Shown: one piece after another, positions 1 through 9,413 of the stretch
Numbering within the stretch: the stretch's first letter is position 1
Layout: each line of letters begins with the position of its first letter
From: an uncultured Chlorobiaceae bacterium
GTDB lineage: Bacteria; Bacteroidota; Chlorobiia; Chlorobiales; Chlorobiaceae
Assembly (NCBI GenBank): GCA_903994525.1
Contig: CAJEXW010000008.1
Location: forward strand, 1-64,000
Direction: 5' to 3'
DNA length: 64,000 nucleotides
Made by a program: the position numbers and the translations under genes
The notes under the pieces: generated by a model
What the model was told of the DNA's origin: nothing
Databases searched by the model: none
What the model saw: only the letters and a program-made list of their open reading frames with translations

Positions 1-231
1 CTGCCGAATCCGCAGAAAACCCTGTACCATGTTATCGAACGGGGTGAAAACCACCAAAAAGCAATCGGTTGCTCCTTTCAGATCATTGTTAGTTATTCCA
101 GAGTTTCTAACCTACAGAAAAGAAGGCACTTCCTGAATTGTTATCGAAGACGTGGTGTGTGTCGGCACCGTGGTATTGTTCAAAACGCTCGTCATAGTTC
201 TCGACAATTGCCATAAAAATCGTATAATTAC

Positions 232-290
232 AGCAGGTGTACCGATTGCCCTGCCGCAGTCGTCCTAAACTTTGAACTTTGAACCTTGTG
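232..290 (+). pseudogene. 3' remnant of a second Rpn-type nuclease gene
   Basis: This stretch repeats the last ~50 bp of the nuclease gene that ends at 1162, including codons for a GVPIAL-type C-terminus, its own stop (TAA at 266-268) and the following heptamer tract. It is therefore the tail of a second, otherwise lost copy, which suggests a past tandem duplication or recombination between copies. The 230 bases upstream hold an open frame with no family I recognise. Confidence 0.6.
266..290 (+). repeat. Heptanucleotide tandem repeat, GAACYTT type
   Basis: About three 7-bp units of the form ACTTTGA follow the stop of the degraded nuclease copy. Similar tracts follow the intact copy (1160-1192), the remnant at 9414-9462 and the gene ending at 29341. 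Confidence 0.6.
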
Positions 291-295
291 ATCCC

Positions 296-1162
296 ATGAC
301 GACGCAAGAGCGCTACATCAACCCCTTCACCGACTTCGGCTTCAAAAAGATTTTCGGTTCGGAGGTGAACAAAGATCTTTTGATCGCTTTTCTGAACTCG
401 TTGCTGCCAGATGATGCAGGCATTATTGCAGATCTCTCATTTATGCCCACAGAACAGACAGGTCGGAGCGATTATGATCGACGCGCCATTTTTGACCTGC
501 ACTGCAAGAATCAGCATGGCGACACGTTTATTGTTGAGATGCAGCGGGCAAAGCAGAACTATTTCAAAGATCGTTCTGTCTTTTACGCCTCGTTTCCCAT
601 TCAGCAGCAAGCCAAAAAAGGGACGTGGGATTTTCGCCTGAAACCAGTCTATATGGTCGGGATTCTTGACTTTATCTTTGATGAGGATCAAGCATCGCGT
701 GATGTTGTTCATCATGAAGTGAAGCTCTTGGATCGTTCAACAGGCCAGGTGTTCTACAACAAACTCACTTTCATCTACCTTGAACTGCCAAAGTTTCGCA
801 AAAGTGTTGACGAACTGGTAACAGATTTTGATAAATGGTGCTATCTGCTTCGCCACCTGCCGGAACTCACTGATCGTCCACAACGACTGCAAGAAAAAGT
901 ATTCAGCAAAGTATTTGAAATAGCAGAGATAGCAAAATACTCCCCTGCTGAAGCTGCCGCCTACGAGGATAGCCTCAAAATATATCGAGACTTGAAAAAT
1001 GTCATTGATACAGCCTTCGATGAGGGCAAGGCTGAAGGAAAGGTGGAGGGTATTGAAGAGGGCAAGCTTCAGGTTGCCCAAAGGTTGGTAGAGATCGGCA
1101 TGAGTACTGAACAAGCAGCAAAGATTGCAGGTGTGCCGATTGCCCTGCTGCAGTCGCCCTGA
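296..1162 (+). CDS. Rpn-family PD-(D/E)XK nuclease / putative transposase (PDDEXK_2)
   Basis: A 288-residue protein of the Rpn/PDDEXK_2 family, often annotated as a transposase. Members are DNA nucleases tied to recombination. The N-terminal block YINPFTDFGFKKIFG is typical, and the nuclease core is visible as D67 in IFDLHC followed by E81 and Q83 in IVEMQ. The C-terminus has the usual glutamate/glycine-rich stretch and a short helix ending GVPIALLQSP. A TTG lies eight codons upstream in the same frame, but ATG 296 gives the normal family N-terminus. The gene is flanked by heptamer repeats and follows a degraded copy of itself, so it probably belongs to mobile DNA. It runs convergently towards the hydrogenase genes. 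Confidence 0.85.
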   Translation: MTTQERYINPFTDFGFKKIFGSEVNKDLLIAFLNSLLPDDAGIIADLSFMPTEQTGRSDYDRRAIFDLHCKNQHGDTFIVEMQRAKQNYFKDRSVFYASFPIQQQAKKGTWDFRLKPVYMVGILDFIFDEDQASRDVVHHEVKLLDRSTGQVFYNKLTFIYLELPKFRKSVDELVTDFDKWCYLLRHLPELTDRPQRLQEKVFSKVFEIAEIAKYSPAEAAAYEDSLKIYRDLKNVIDTAFDEGKAEGKVEGIEEGKLQVAQRLVEIGMSTEQAAKIAGVPIALLQSP

Positions 1163-1192
1163 ACTTTGAACCTTGAACCTTGAACATTGATT
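1160..1192 (+). repeat. Heptanucleotide tandem repeat, GAACCTT type
   Basis: Four 7-bp units (GAACTTT, GAACCTT, GAACCTT, GAACATT) start at the stop codon of the Rpn-type nuclease. The period of seven is exact. Confidence 0.75.
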
Positions 1193-1236
1193 GGCTGGAT
1201 CCAGGTTTTATTTTCCCCATGTACAATTTCAGCCTA

Positions 1237-2154
1237 TCAAATCGCCTCCTTCAAATTCATCACCGACCAGTAATCAAACACAGGCCCGTCAATGCAGGTA
1301 AACGTTGAGCCCACCATGCAGCGGCAGCATTTGCCCATGCCGCAGTGCATTCGCCGCTCCAGTGACACGAACATGCGGTTCATCGGTATGCCAAGTTTGT
1401 CGAGGTAGCTACAGACAAATTTGAACATGATTGGAGGGCCGCAGACGATAGCATAGCTTTTCTGGACATCAATCGAAATGTCGTTGAAGAGATCGGTAAT
1501 CATGCCGTTTTTTCCTTTCCACTCGGCATCGCCATGCTCGACAATGGTGTGCAGGCCGATATGGTTGATCATCTCCCACTCCTCAAACTGCCAGGTGAAG
1601 AGAAGTTGCGACGGCTCTTTGGCGCCATAGAGAAGGTTGACATCAAGAAAGCGGTCGCGGTGCTCGTTGATCCAGAAGAGCGGGGCGCGAAGTGGCGCAA
1701 TGCCAAGCCCGCCGGCAACCAGGAGAACATGGTTCCCTGCCATCTCATCCATCGGAAATGAAGAACCGAAAGGGCCCCGTATGGCAACAGAAGCCCCTGC
1801 TTCGATGTTAAAAAGCGCCGATGTTACATGACCCGCCTTGCGGATACAGAGTTCCAGAAACTCATGGTTCGTGCTGGAGCTGGAAATCGAGATTGGCACA
1901 TCGCCGTATCCGGGAAGTTCCAGCATGAGAAACTGTCCTGGCTTGAACCTGAAGAGTGCCCGTTCAGATGGCTCAACAATGCGGAGCTGAAAAAGCTTCT
2001 CCAGCTCTGTCAGGCGGATAATGTTGGTAACCCGGCACTTGAATCCCCTGTCAGTATTCATCATCTCCGAGCGACGATTAAAATCAGGCGATGATGAGGC
2101 AAAAGCTTCACGATTTATCTCCTGCCGGGGGATGACGAAACGCAGGTCAGGCAT
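1237..2154 (-). CDS. hydG: Hydrogenase/sulfur reductase gamma subunit, FAD/NAD(P)-binding oxidoreductase
   Basis: A 305-residue member of the ferredoxin-NADP reductase-like family that forms the gamma subunit of group 3b [NiFe] sulfhydrogenases and resembles anaerobic sulfite reductase subunit B. It passes electrons between NAD(P)H and iron-sulfur centres. Visible are the flavin-binding segment around [12 protein letters not shown], the nucleotide-binding loop [14 protein letters not shown] near residue 145, and a C-terminal [2Fe-2S] cysteine set (C271, C276 or C277, C279, C287). The start is supported by GGAG eight bases upstream, inside the end of the beta-subunit gene, so the two overlap by 40 bp and are probably translationally coupled. 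The small and large hydrogenase subunit genes expected next are absent; an Rpn-type nuclease lies there. Confidence 0.85.
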   Translation of the reverse strand: MPDLRFVIPRQEINREAFASSSPDFNRRSEMMNTDRGFKCRVTNIIRLTELEKLFQLRIVEPSERALFRFKPGQFLMLELPGYGDVPISISSSSTNHEFLELCIRKAGHVTSALFNIEAGASVAIRGPFGSSFPMDEMAGNHVLLVAGGLGIAPLRAPLFWINEHRDRFLDVNLLYGAKEPSQLLFTWQFEEWEMINHIGLHTIVEHGDAEWKGKNGMITDLFNDISIDVQKSYAIVCGPPIMFKFVCSYLDKLGIPMNRMFVSLERRMHCGMGKCCRCMVGSTFTCIDGPVFDYWSVMNLKEAI

Positions 2155-3248
2155 GACTCTTTCTCCATTCTAAGGTCGTTGATCACATCTTTCGGATTAA
2201 TGCCCGACAGGCAGGCTCTCCCGCAGCGATTGCAGCCAACACAGATCTGCTGGTTGCCGTTTTCCGCAAAGCCCCGGTGCTGATGGTAGTAACGGTATTT
2301 CAGTCGGTCTCCGTTTTTCGGTCGAAAATTATGTCCCCCTGCTACGACGGCAAAGTCAACAAGGTTGCAGGAGTAGAGTTGTTTTTCCCGCTTGGCCCCT
2401 TTCAGACTGGTGTCAAATGACTCTGTGAGCGAGTAGCAGTAGCATGATGGACAGACCATGGCGCAGGTGCCGCAGTTGAGGCATTTGTTGCCCCATTTTT
2501 CCCAGACGGGTGAGTCAAACTCAATATCGAGAATGGTTGGAAGGGCAGTGACATCAATCTCGGTGGTAAAACCATTCTGGATCATTTTGCGCCGTTCAAC
2601 CAGCAGACAGTTATCGTCATCATTCGGGTCGCGGCTCTCAAACTCCTTCAGAAAGTTGAAGGCCTTCGACGAGTTGATGGAGAGGTAGTAGTGGTCGCCA
2701 ATATCGGAGCAGAAGAGGTTGAATCCGGTCGTGACCGTGTGATGGTTCATTGATTTGCAGAAGCAGTCGGGCAGCGGCAGATGATCCATGCCGATCACAA
2801 AAGTATTTTTCCGTTTAGCCAGATAGTAGGGTGAGGGAAAATGGCCGTTCAGCAGCACATCGTCAAGAATATTGAGGGCACTGATATCGCAGGGCCTCAG
2901 GCCGATGAGCACCACAGGCTCAGCGTCATAATTGATTTTCTGTATCCAGCCATTTTCCATTCCATGAACAAGTTCAAGGTCCGTGTGCGGTAACCGGTCG
3001 GATTCTGCAGGCTCAAAAGAGAAGCGGGAGAGCTCTTCGCGAAATGGTAAAAAAAAATGTTTGGCCGATGATGCGGTAGCGGTATAGTCGAAGGCGATAT
3101 CGTCAACCGATTGTACCGGTTTAAACTGATAGACAGGATTTCCATTTCTGTCGGTCTCAACCTGCTGTGGCCCATAAGAGCGGTTGTTGCTGACAAGTGC
3201 ATCAACAAATGCCCTGAACTCTTTTTTGGAAATGACTTTGTAAATCAT
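2115..3248 (-). CDS. hydB: Hydrogenase/sulfur reductase beta subunit, 4Fe-4S protein
   Basis: A 377-residue iron-sulfur protein related to the beta subunit of group 3b sulfhydrogenases and to anaerobic sulfite reductase subunit A. Two C-terminal [4Fe-4S] sets are clear: C256, C259, C262, C266 and C336, C339, C342, C346. The middle contains the family segment [14 protein letters not shown]. It should carry electrons between the flavoprotein gamma subunit and the catalytic module. It is the first gene of a two-gene minus-strand unit. Without alpha and delta genes in view, the pair may serve another partner or a hydrogenase encoded elsewhere. Confidence 0.85.
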   Translation of the reverse strand: MIYKVISKKEFRAFVDALVSNNRSYGPQQVETDRNGNPVYQFKPVQSVDDIAFDYTATASSAKHFFLPFREELSRFSFEPAESDRLPHTDLELVHGMENGWIQKINYDAEPVVLIGLRPCDISALNILDDVLLNGHFPSPYYLAKRKNTFVIGMDHLPLPDCFCKSMNHHTVTTGFNLFCSDIGDHYYLSINSSKAFNFLKEFESRDPNDDDNCLLVERRKMIQNGFTTEIDVTALPTILDIEFDSPVWEKWGNKCLNCGTCAMVCPSCYCYSLTESFDTSLKGAKREKQLYSCNLVDFAVVAGGHNFRPKNGDRLKYRYYHQHRGFAENGNQQICVGCNRCGRACLSGINPKDVINDLRMEKESCLTCVSSSPGRR

Positions 3249-3363
3249 CGCTCACTGTCCTGTTTTCAGCCATTGCAGAGCATTTCTGTTTCAGTGTGAC
3301 AATCGTCTCTCAGCGAAAGGTACACAAAAGTCGGCGGCAATTGAAAAGCTTCGTTACCTTTCC

Positions 3364-4647
3364 TTATCTCCTTTTTTCCAACAGATAGACCTTGTCGTTT
3401 TTCCGCACTGGCGGGCACTTGATGGTGACGTTGTCTCCCTTCACAGCATCGGTATCCGGCAGGTCGTTGGTGAATAAAGCATCAGCCATGACCGTGACAG
3501 CACCTGTTTTAGGCCCCAGAATAGAGAGCTTGTCGCCCCGTTTGAGCCCTCTGGCGTAAATAAACAACTCGGCCACTCCAGCTTTCGGATAGTATTTCTT
3601 AATCTCTCCGATATAGGTCTTCTTCTCCTGTGCAAGGGAGCCATACTCCCTTGTCCATGCCTCCAGAGGTTTGCCAAAATAAAACCCCTCCGAGAAGCCA
3701 CGGTTATAGACCTGGGCCAGTTCATCTTTGAGCCTCATGGTCAATTCGCCGTAGCTGCTTCGGAACTCCGGCTCACTCCGATGGCAAATGCAGAGGTCAA
3801 GTGCCTGACGATATGCACTGGTCGTTGTCTGCACATATTCAGGGCTGCGGCTCCTTCCCTCAATTTTGAAGCCGCTGATTCCAGCATCCATGAGCACATC
3901 AAGAAACTCAATCGCGCAGAGATCTTTCGGACTCATCACATAATCGGTGCCCAGTGCAAGCTCTTCATTCTCTTCTGGATCAGTAATAAGATACTCTCTG
4001 CGGCAAGGCTGCACACATTGCCCTCGGTTTGCCGAACGGCCAAAGAGATCCTGCGACATAAAGCAGCGACCGGAGACTGCCACACACATGGCTCCATGAA
4101 CAAAGCATTCAAGGCGAACAGCAAGGCCGTCGTTTATAATTTGTGAGCTGATGCGCCGAACCTGTTCCAGTGTCAGCTCACGAGCCAGTACAACCATTTT
4201 TGCTCCGAGAGCCGCATAAAACTTGACGGCACTGTAATTACTGACGGAGGCCTGAGTGGAGATATGAAACGGCATCTGCTGTCGGCGGCACTCTTCGATA
4301 ACAGCCATGTCAGAGCAGATCACGGCATCAATCCCTGCCGCTTTGGCCGCAGTAACACTCTGTGCCATCTTTTTCAATTCACCATCGTAGATAATGGTAT
4401 TCAGAGCCAGGTATATTTTTGTATTGTATTGAGTGCAGAGTGCTTTGACTGTCGGAAAATCGGCTGAGGTAAAATTGCTGCTCCCGGCACGCATGTTATA
4501 CCCGTCAGCTCCAATGTAAATGGCATCTGCTCCTGCCTTCAGGGCAGTGACCAGGCAGGTCATATCGCCGGCAGGGGCTATAAGTTCTGCGCCCTCTCTC
4601 CTGTTGATGCCATCTTCAGGTATTGTGCTCTGGCTTGTCCTGGTCAA
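3364..4647 (-). CDS. Peptidase U32 family protein (TrhP/RlhA-like)
   Basis: A 427-residue U32 family protein. Better-studied relatives work in RNA hydroxylation (TrhP and RlhA in E. coli) rather than proteolysis. The family signature is present as E180-C181-F-V-H184-G-A-M-C188 and SGRC195, with two more cysteines at C211 and C215. These four cysteines are the likely cluster or metal ligands. The N-terminal half begins ELIAPAGDM and is TIM-barrel-like. The C-terminal ~90 residues form the small beta domain usual in long members. The gene stands alone. The substrate (tRNA or rRNA) cannot be decided from sequence here. Confidence 0.85.
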   Translation of the reverse strand: MTRTSQSTIPEDGINRREGAELIAPAGDMTCLVTALKAGADAIYIGADGYNMRAGSSNFTSADFPTVKALCTQYNTKIYLALNTIIYDGELKKMAQSVTAAKAAGIDAVICSDMAVIEECRRQQMPFHISTQASVSNYSAVKFYAALGAKMVVLARELTLEQVRRISSQIINDGLAVRLECFVHGAMCVAVSGRCFMSQDLFGRSANRGQCVQPCRREYLITDPEENEELALGTDYVMSPKDLCAIEFLDVLMDAGISGFKIEGRSRSPEYVQTTTSAYRQALDLCICHRSEPEFRSSYGELTMRLKDELAQVYNRGFSEGFYFGKPLEAWTREYGSLAQEKKTYIGEIKKYYPKAGVAELFIYARGLKRGDKLSILGPKTGAVTVMADALFTNDLPDTDAVKGDNVTIKCPPVRKNDKVYLLEKRR

Positions 4648-4830
4648 AGAGATCTCGGTTGTTCGTTTGTCTGAAGGTGCGGTGCTCCTGAGCTGACAAT
4701 GTAGTCAAGAGGGAAGAGAAAACCAGAAGGCAAGTTGATTCGTGCCGGAAAGTAAGTTACCTTGCTTCAGAAAAGTTGAGCACCACCATAAAATGTTCAG
4801 AAAAACTAACCACTTTTTTGCATTCATTCG

Positions 4831-6204
4831 ATGAATCGAATTCTCCAATACACACTGTTTTTTGCAATAACCCTGTCAGTCATGGGGCAAACAACAGCGC
4901 AGGCAGTACAAGCTGCTCCCGCCAAAACTCTGGAGCCATCAGCGCAGGCCAATGCCTCAATCACTCGCGCTTATCCTCAGTCAAATGCAGCGTTGCGCAA
5001 GAGTGTCCGCTCTTTTTCTGCGGAGGTTGACCGCCGTGTCAGCGCTGTGGGATATCCGGGTGGGAGTTCGTTAGCGGTAGTAGCACAAAAACTTACGGTT
5101 GGTTTGCCAAGTGATCAGGCTCGGCTTTATGCTCTCTACAGGTGGATTACGAGGTATATCGAGTATGATGTTGATGCCTATTTTTCCGGTGATTTGCGCA
5201 ATGCTGTTGGGGCAGCCAACACCTTTCATCGGGGCAAGGGTGTCTGCGACGGGTACTCTGCGTTGCTTCAGGAGATGGGGCGTGTTGCCGGGTTGCAGAT
5301 TGAGAAAGTTGATGGTTATGCCAAAGGATATGGCTATGCTGTCGGTGTGATGACAGCGGGGGAGCCCAATCATGCCTGGAATGCTGCGAACCTTGATGGT
5401 TGCTGGTACCTGCTTGATTCTACATGGGATGCGGGTTCAATTGATGACTCTCGCCACTTTTCAAGAAAGAGCGGCACATGGAACTATTTCCTTGTGGATC
5501 CACAGCTTTTTATTACCAGCCATTTTCCTGAAAATCCGACGTGGCAGCTTTTGCAGAAACCTGTAAATCTCAATGCGTTCCTTGCCATGGCTTCCGTGCC
5601 TCCAGGAATGGTTGATCTTGGTGTGGATATATCGAAGCATTCCCGTGTACACCTTGAGAGAGTTGCATCACCCTTCGAGTTTGATTTTGGAGCGAATGTG
5701 CAGCAGTTGAGCGGTCGCCTGCGTGCTGGCTCAAAAGAGGTCAAGGGTGCATGGGCCCTGCAGCTTCGTCAGCCCGACAACCATTTGAAACTTCTCCTTT
5801 CAGCTCCAAAAGCCGGAGATTATGTGGCAACAGTGTTTGTGGCAGAAAAGTCAACCGATACCAAAAGCAGTGATGCTATATCGTATAATATCACTTTTTC
5901 TGATGTTGCAGCGTATCCGCAAGGGTTTCCCTATGCCTTTACGGACTATTATGCACGCCATGTTGTGCTGGTTGAGCCATTACGTGGTGTTTTGACTGCC
6001 GGAAAGCTGGTGCGTTTCAGGCTCAAATCGGATGGCGCACAAAAGATGATGATTACCCAGCACTCAAAACCTGTAGCGCATTTGCTGCTGAAGAGTGGCT
6101 ATTTTACTGGTGATGTTACCCTTTTGCCGGGGGAGGCAGGGGTGTTTGCCAACTATGGTAATGGAAACTCCTATGCGGGTCTGCTGAAATACCAGGTGGA
6201 GTGA
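4831..6204 (+). CDS. Exported transglutaminase-like domain protein
   Basis: A 457-residue protein with a signal peptide (hydrophobic residues 5-18, small residues near 24-29) and a transglutaminase/protease-like domain at about 95-200. The catalytic triad is visible as C139 in GKGVCDGYS, H181 in NHAWN and D196 in LLDSTWD. This layout matches the bacterial group related to kyphoscoliosis peptidase; the C-terminal ~230 residues look beta-rich and are unassigned. Substrates are unknown. The last codons and stop fall inside sequence identical to the 3' end of the DGR variable repeats, so the present C-terminus may have been set by a recombination event. Confidence 0.75.
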   Translation: MNRILQYTLFFAITLSVMGQTTAQAVQAAPAKTLEPSAQANASITRAYPQSNAALRKSVRSFSAEVDRRVSAVGYPGGSSLAVVAQKLTVGLPSDQARLYALYRWITRYIEYDVDAYFSGDLRNAVGAANTFHRGKGVCDGYSALLQEMGRVAGLQIEKVDGYAKGYGYAVGVMTAGEPNHAWNAANLDGCWYLLDSTWDAGSIDDSRHFSRKSGTWNYFLVDPQLFITSHFPENPTWQLLQKPVNLNAFLAMASVPPGMVDLGVDISKHSRVHLERVASPFEFDFGANVQQLSGRLRAGSKEVKGAWALQLRQPDNHLKLLLSAPKAGDYVATVFVAEKSTDTKSSDAISYNITFSDVAAYPQGFPYAFTDYYARHVVLVEPLRGVLTAGKLVRFRLKSDGAQKMMITQHSKPVAHLLLKSGYFTGDVTLLPGEAGVFANYGNGNSYAGLLKYQVE

Positions 6205-6320
6205 TTCGTTCCAGTCTTTTTTCTTCCTGAAAATCTGATCCCCTGATATCTGGAACTCTGAAAAAGAGAGCTCACTCGACAAGGTAGAACTGACATGGGG
6301 AGGCTAGAAAATTTTTTTTG
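6199..6320 (+). repeat. Orphan DGR variable-repeat tail plus post-VR flank
   Basis: From 6199 the sequence matches the constant end of the three variable repeats (GTGATTCGTTCCAGTC), then the ~90-bp block that follows each DGR target stop, up to the T-run near 6311-6319. No lectin-like target gene precedes it; the transglutaminase-like gene stops inside it. This is best read as the fossil of a fourth target site. It keeps the GTTCCAG...CTGGAAC inverted repeat. Confidence 0.8.
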
Positions 6321-6353
6321 AGCAAGGCCGCTCAGCCGATACTTGTCCACAAA

Positions 6354-6373
6354 CCACTGACCGCTGACAACTT
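6354..6373 (+). repeat. Degenerate heptamer tract, ACTGACA type
   Basis: Two to three imperfect 7-bp units (ACTGACC, GCTGACA, ACTTT) lie beyond the orphan VR tail. The same heptamer is seen in better form at 25412-25437, also just beyond a post-VR block. Confidence 0.4.
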
Positions 6374-6376
6374 TCC

Positions 6377-7894
6377 TCAAATCTTCACCCATTCAAACTT
6401 GCTGACATTCCTTGCCCCGGGGTCAAAAACGATGCCAATCAGGTACCGTTCACCGGTATATTTCTCGTAATATTTCATCTTCCTGATCTGCTCAAGCGGC
6501 TCCGTTGCGGTTACCTTGAACTCAAAGAGAAAGGTTTTCCCTTCGGTCTTCAGTGTCAGGTCTATTCTGCCCCTGTTGCTCACATCTTCGGCGATGATAT
6601 CGACACCGATACTGGCAAAATAGGCATAGAGTACGCTGGCGTAAAAGCCCTCATAGCTCTCGATATCATTGTTGGTAAAATTATTGTAGGCAATGCTTGC
6701 AAAAAGGCGTTTGATGACTGGCTCCAGGCGTTCAACAGCTCCGGTGTTCATGATATAAAGCAGCTCATGGCGGATCGGCTCTTTCTGTGAACTGCTGGTC
6801 ATCGAACGCAAAATATATTCATTAAAACTGATCTGCACCTCCTTGTTTGGAAATCCCAGTTCATAGCCAACTCCCATGCCAGACGGCAGCAATCGCTTGA
6901 TGGTCAAGTAGCCAGTCTGAAAAAGAATCGTTTCCAGATTGAGATTTTCAAGGTCAAAACTGTTGACCAGACTTTTGTCAACGTTGATATTGAGAAAATC
7001 AGGGATGTAATAGCGGTTTTTACTGATCAACTCAACCAGAAAGCGCGGAGTACCAGTTTCAAACCAGTAATTGTCGAACACAAACCTGTTTTTGATAAAA
7101 AGCAGAATATCATAAGGGTTATAGACTTTCTCACCCAAAAAGTTATACCCGTTGTACCACCGCTTGACCTGTTCCATGTCGACACCCTCAAGATAAGGTG
7201 CAAAAGCGGTTTCCACATCAAGCTGGGTGTAGCCGCAGATGGTGCCATAGTCGGGGTTGAGACTGATATCTTCGAGATTGTTCAGGCCGCTGAAGAGCGA
7301 TACTTTTGAGAACTTGCTCACGCCGGTGAGGAAGGCAAAGCGCAGGTACTCGTCGTTTTCCTTGATTTTTGTATAAAAGTCGCGCATTCCATCCCTGATG
7401 GCAATCGCTTCAGGGATATGCTCAATATTGTCGAGGATAGGCTTGTCGTACTCATCAACCAGAATGACAACCTTCTGCTGATATTTCTCGAATGCTTTTT
7501 TGATTAATTCCGCAAAAAAGTATTGCGCTCTTGATCTGTTTTCACAGGTCAGCCCAAGTCGCTCCTCATTGGATTTGAGAATGTGCAGCAAATCCTCCTC
7601 AAGATCGGCCCTTGAGTGAACCCCCCCACTGAAACTTATTTTGATGACCGGATATTTCACCTCCCAGTTCCACTGATCCTCAATCAGCAGCCCATGGAAC
7701 AGCTCCCGTTTTCCCTCAAAAATATTTTTCAGCGTATCGAGAAACAGGCTTTTGCCGAAACGGCGTGGGCGCGACAGAAAGACATATTTATACCTGTCGA
7801 TCAGGTTAGAGGCAATCTCCGTTTTGTCGATATAGAGATAATCCTCGTTTATGATCTCGCTGAACGTCTGTATCCCTACCGGCAGCTTTTTCAT
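6377..7894 (-). CDS. AAA-ATPase-like / PD-(D/E)XK nuclease fusion, copy 1
   Basis: A 505-residue protein with the N-terminal AAA-ATPase-like domain (PF09820 type) and a C-terminal PD-(D/E)XK nuclease-like domain (PDDEXK_9 type). The P-loop variant SRPRRFGKSLF is at about 41-51 and the Walker B strand VVILVDEYDKP near 142-152. The nuclease core is seen near the C-terminus as GRIDLTL followed by FLFEFKV. The chosen start (MKKLPVG) has GAGG six bases upstream. The function is unproven; the family is expanded in anaerobes and linked to mobile DNA. A very similar second copy lies at 27307-28824 in the same orientation, so the two bracket the DGR island as ~1.5-kb direct repeats. Confidence 0.85.
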   Translation of the reverse strand: MKKLPVGIQTFSEIINEDYLYIDKTEIASNLIDRYKYVFLSRPRRFGKSLFLDTLKNIFEGKRELFHGLLIEDQWNWEVKYPVIKISFSGGVHSRADLEEDLLHILKSNEERLGLTCENRSRAQYFFAELIKKAFEKYQQKVVILVDEYDKPILDNIEHIPEAIAIRDGMRDFYTKIKENDEYLRFAFLTGVSKFSKVSLFSGLNNLEDISLNPDYGTICGYTQLDVETAFAPYLEGVDMEQVKRWYNGYNFLGEKVYNPYDILLFIKNRFVFDNYWFETGTPRFLVELISKNRYYIPDFLNINVDKSLVNSFDLENLNLETILFQTGYLTIKRLLPSGMGVGYELGFPNKEVQISFNEYILRSMTSSSQKEPIRHELLYIMNTGAVERLEPVIKRLFASIAYNNFTNNDIESYEGFYASVLYAYFASIGVDIIAEDVSNRGRIDLTLKTEGKTFLFEFKVTATEPLEQIRKMKYYEKYTGERYLIGIVFDPGARNVSKFEWVKI

Positions 7895-8004
7895 CATCAA
7901 CCTCAATTGAACTTGTTAGCCCATAATGGGCATCGGCACTTCAACACATCAGCAATACAGTGTGCTACTTTTTTACTACGCACTAAAATATAAAACTTTT
8001 TCAC

Positions 8005-8253
8005 AGGAAAACAGATTTCAAAAAGTTGGCTCTTCATCCATCGACTGGCACAGGTAAACCTGAAGCTTTGAGAGGAGACATGTCGGGATGTTGGTCGAAG
8101 AGAGTAAACAAGCAACATAGAATTGTGTACGAAATCACTGAAAGCATTGTCACTGTCTTTGTGATTTCAGCTCGAATTCATAAGCGCTGCCCGAAAACCT
8201 CTCTTCTGTTTCTATTCGCGGCCGATTATACTACATTTATTTACGCCCGGTAA
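8005..8253 (+). pseudogene. N-terminally truncated YoeB/Txe-type toxin remnant
   Basis: The frame from about 8005 reads as the second half of a YoeB-type RelE-fold mRNA interferase: HPSTGTGKPEALRGD, then WSKRVNKQHRIVYEI and VTVFVISAR. The first ~40 residues are missing and a stop at 7984 closes the frame upstream. The C-terminus runs past the normal family end. No YefM-like antitoxin is present. It is a dead fragment in a patch of gene debris between 8.0 and 8.7 kb. Confidence 0.75.
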
Positions 8254-8338
8254 AAAATGGGCAAATGGTAATGTTAACATAGAATGGCAGGTGCGATTAC
8301 TACCGTGTTTCAAATGGATTATTGAAGCTTCTGATATG

Positions 8339-8481
8339 TCACGCAGCGATTGTCGGATAAAGGTGTAACCACTGTATTCTCGCTGTTTTGGTTGTAAAAC
8401 GCAATCACGGTATCGTTTTTTCTCCCATGCTGCAACTTCTGACTTGACTTTTGCAATCGTATCAAATATAAACAGCAACAA
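8339..8481 (-). pseudogene. 3' end of an IS630-type transposase, frameshifted
   Basis: On the minus strand the frame starting near 8481 gives AKVKSEVAAWEKKR, and after a shift of frame near 8383 it reads FTTKTARIQWLHLYPTIAA followed by a stop at 8339-8341. The order 'EVAAWE.KR ... FTT..ARI...LYP' is the usual C-terminus of IS630-family transposases. Only this tail is present and it is interrupted, so the element is dead. Confidence 0.6.
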
Positions 8482-8551
8482 TCATGATTGCGACAAGCAC
8501 AACGGATTTACGCAAGAACCCCGGAAAATATTCGAATATGCCGGAGGTGTA

Positions 8552-8673
8552 ATGCCTATACTGTCAATGTTTTACGGTGTTGAGGTGTACATTATTTTTA
8601 TGATGCCCACCAGCACCATACGCCACATTCCTATACCGAATACACGCAGTTTACTGCTGTAATCCATATATGA
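8552..8673 (+). pseudogene. Frameshifted DUF4160 protein remnant
   Basis: ATG 8552 follows GGAGG by four bases and gives MPILSMFYGVEVYI, the N-terminus of DUF4160 proteins. Near 8600 the similarity moves to another frame, FYDAHQHHTPH, which matches the usual '.HH.PHIH' block, and then ends at 8671-8673. The piece is short and broken. An apparently expressed DUF4160/DUF2442 pair is at 58.7-59.2 kb. Between 8254 and 8834 I see only this and the IS630 tail. Confidence 0.6.
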
Positions 8674-8834
8674 CTTTTGATTTCTTTTCACCGTTGAAAA
8701 ACGAAGTCTGTTTTCAAAAGGCGGGTTTGTTTATTACCAGTTGATTCTTCCATCTTCTTTCGTCTTTGCCGGAATTATCTTTACCTTTTTCGAAAGTTTT
8801 ATTCTTTTGATCATTGGCCTTTAATGGGGAAAAT

Positions 8835-9059
8835 ATGGGTATCAACGAGATCGAAGTCGAGATCCGGAAGCTGCCATTGACGGAGCGCGCTACACTCGCA
8901 AAGTGGATAGTCGAAAGTCTCGACGAACTGTCTGGAGCTGAAATTGATGCTTTGTGGGCTGAGGAGGCTGAGCGTCGCCTGGTTGAGTTGGAGCAAGGGA
9001 TTGTTACTGAAATATCGGGTAAAGAGGTGCTTCGCCGGGCACGGGCAGCTATCTCATGA
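8835..9059 (+). CDS. Antitoxin of a ParE/RelE-type system (addiction module component, TIGR02574-like)
   Basis: A 74-residue protein of the small antitoxin group typified by TIGR02574: an N-terminal helix pair around EIRKLPLTERATLAKWIVESL and an acidic helix with 'ALWAEEAERRL'. The start is ATG 8835, with GGGG about six bases upstream; an in-frame TTG at 8814 is less likely. It overlaps the toxin start by four bases (ATGA), the normal coupling in such pairs. It is expected to bind and neutralise the following toxin and to autoregulate the operon. Confidence 0.85.
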   Translation: MGINEIEVEIRKLPLTERATLAKWIVESLDELSGAEIDALWAEEAERRLVELEQGIVTEISGKEVLRRARAAIS

Positions 9060-9352
9060 AAGTGATCGGATTTCACCCCGATGCAGACGCAGAGGTTACT
9101 GAGGCGGCACAGTACTACGAGATACGTCAGATTGGGCTTGGTTCAGACTTGCTTGCAGAAGTTGAACGAGGGCTCAATCAGATTTTGATGAATACTGAGG
9201 CCACCCCAAAAATTGGGAAAAGATTGCGGCGAAAGTCGTTGTGGCGGTTTCCCTACAATCTGGTCTATACGGTTTATCCAGATCGAATTCAAATCCTGGC
9301 GTGCGCTCATCAGAAACGGCGACCTTATTACTGGCGAAAGCGGCTGAAATAA
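9056..9352 (+). CDS. ParE/RelE-superfamily toxin
   Basis: A 98-residue type II toxin. Family features are the start VIGFHPDADAEVTEAAQYYE, the middle IGKRLRRKSLWRFPYNLVYTV and the C-terminal strand IQILACAHQKRRPYYW. Length and layout are normal and no frame damage is seen, so it may be active with its antitoxin upstream. Whether it acts on gyrase (ParE) or ribosome-bound mRNA (RelE) cannot be decided here. Confidence 0.85.
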   Translation: MKVIGFHPDADAEVTEAAQYYEIRQIGLGSDLLAEVERGLNQILMNTEATPKIGKRLRRKSLWRFPYNLVYTVYPDRIQILACAHQKRRPYYWRKRLK

Positions 9353-9413
9353 TATTGCGTTGTCTTTTTCGCGAAGTTTGTCACACAAGCACTCGAATAG
9401 ATATCTTTTTTTA

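Noticed and set aside
1002..1226. Minus-strand frame over the end of the Rpn-type gene
   Set aside because: It is a shadow of the coding strand and heptamer tract, with no family features.
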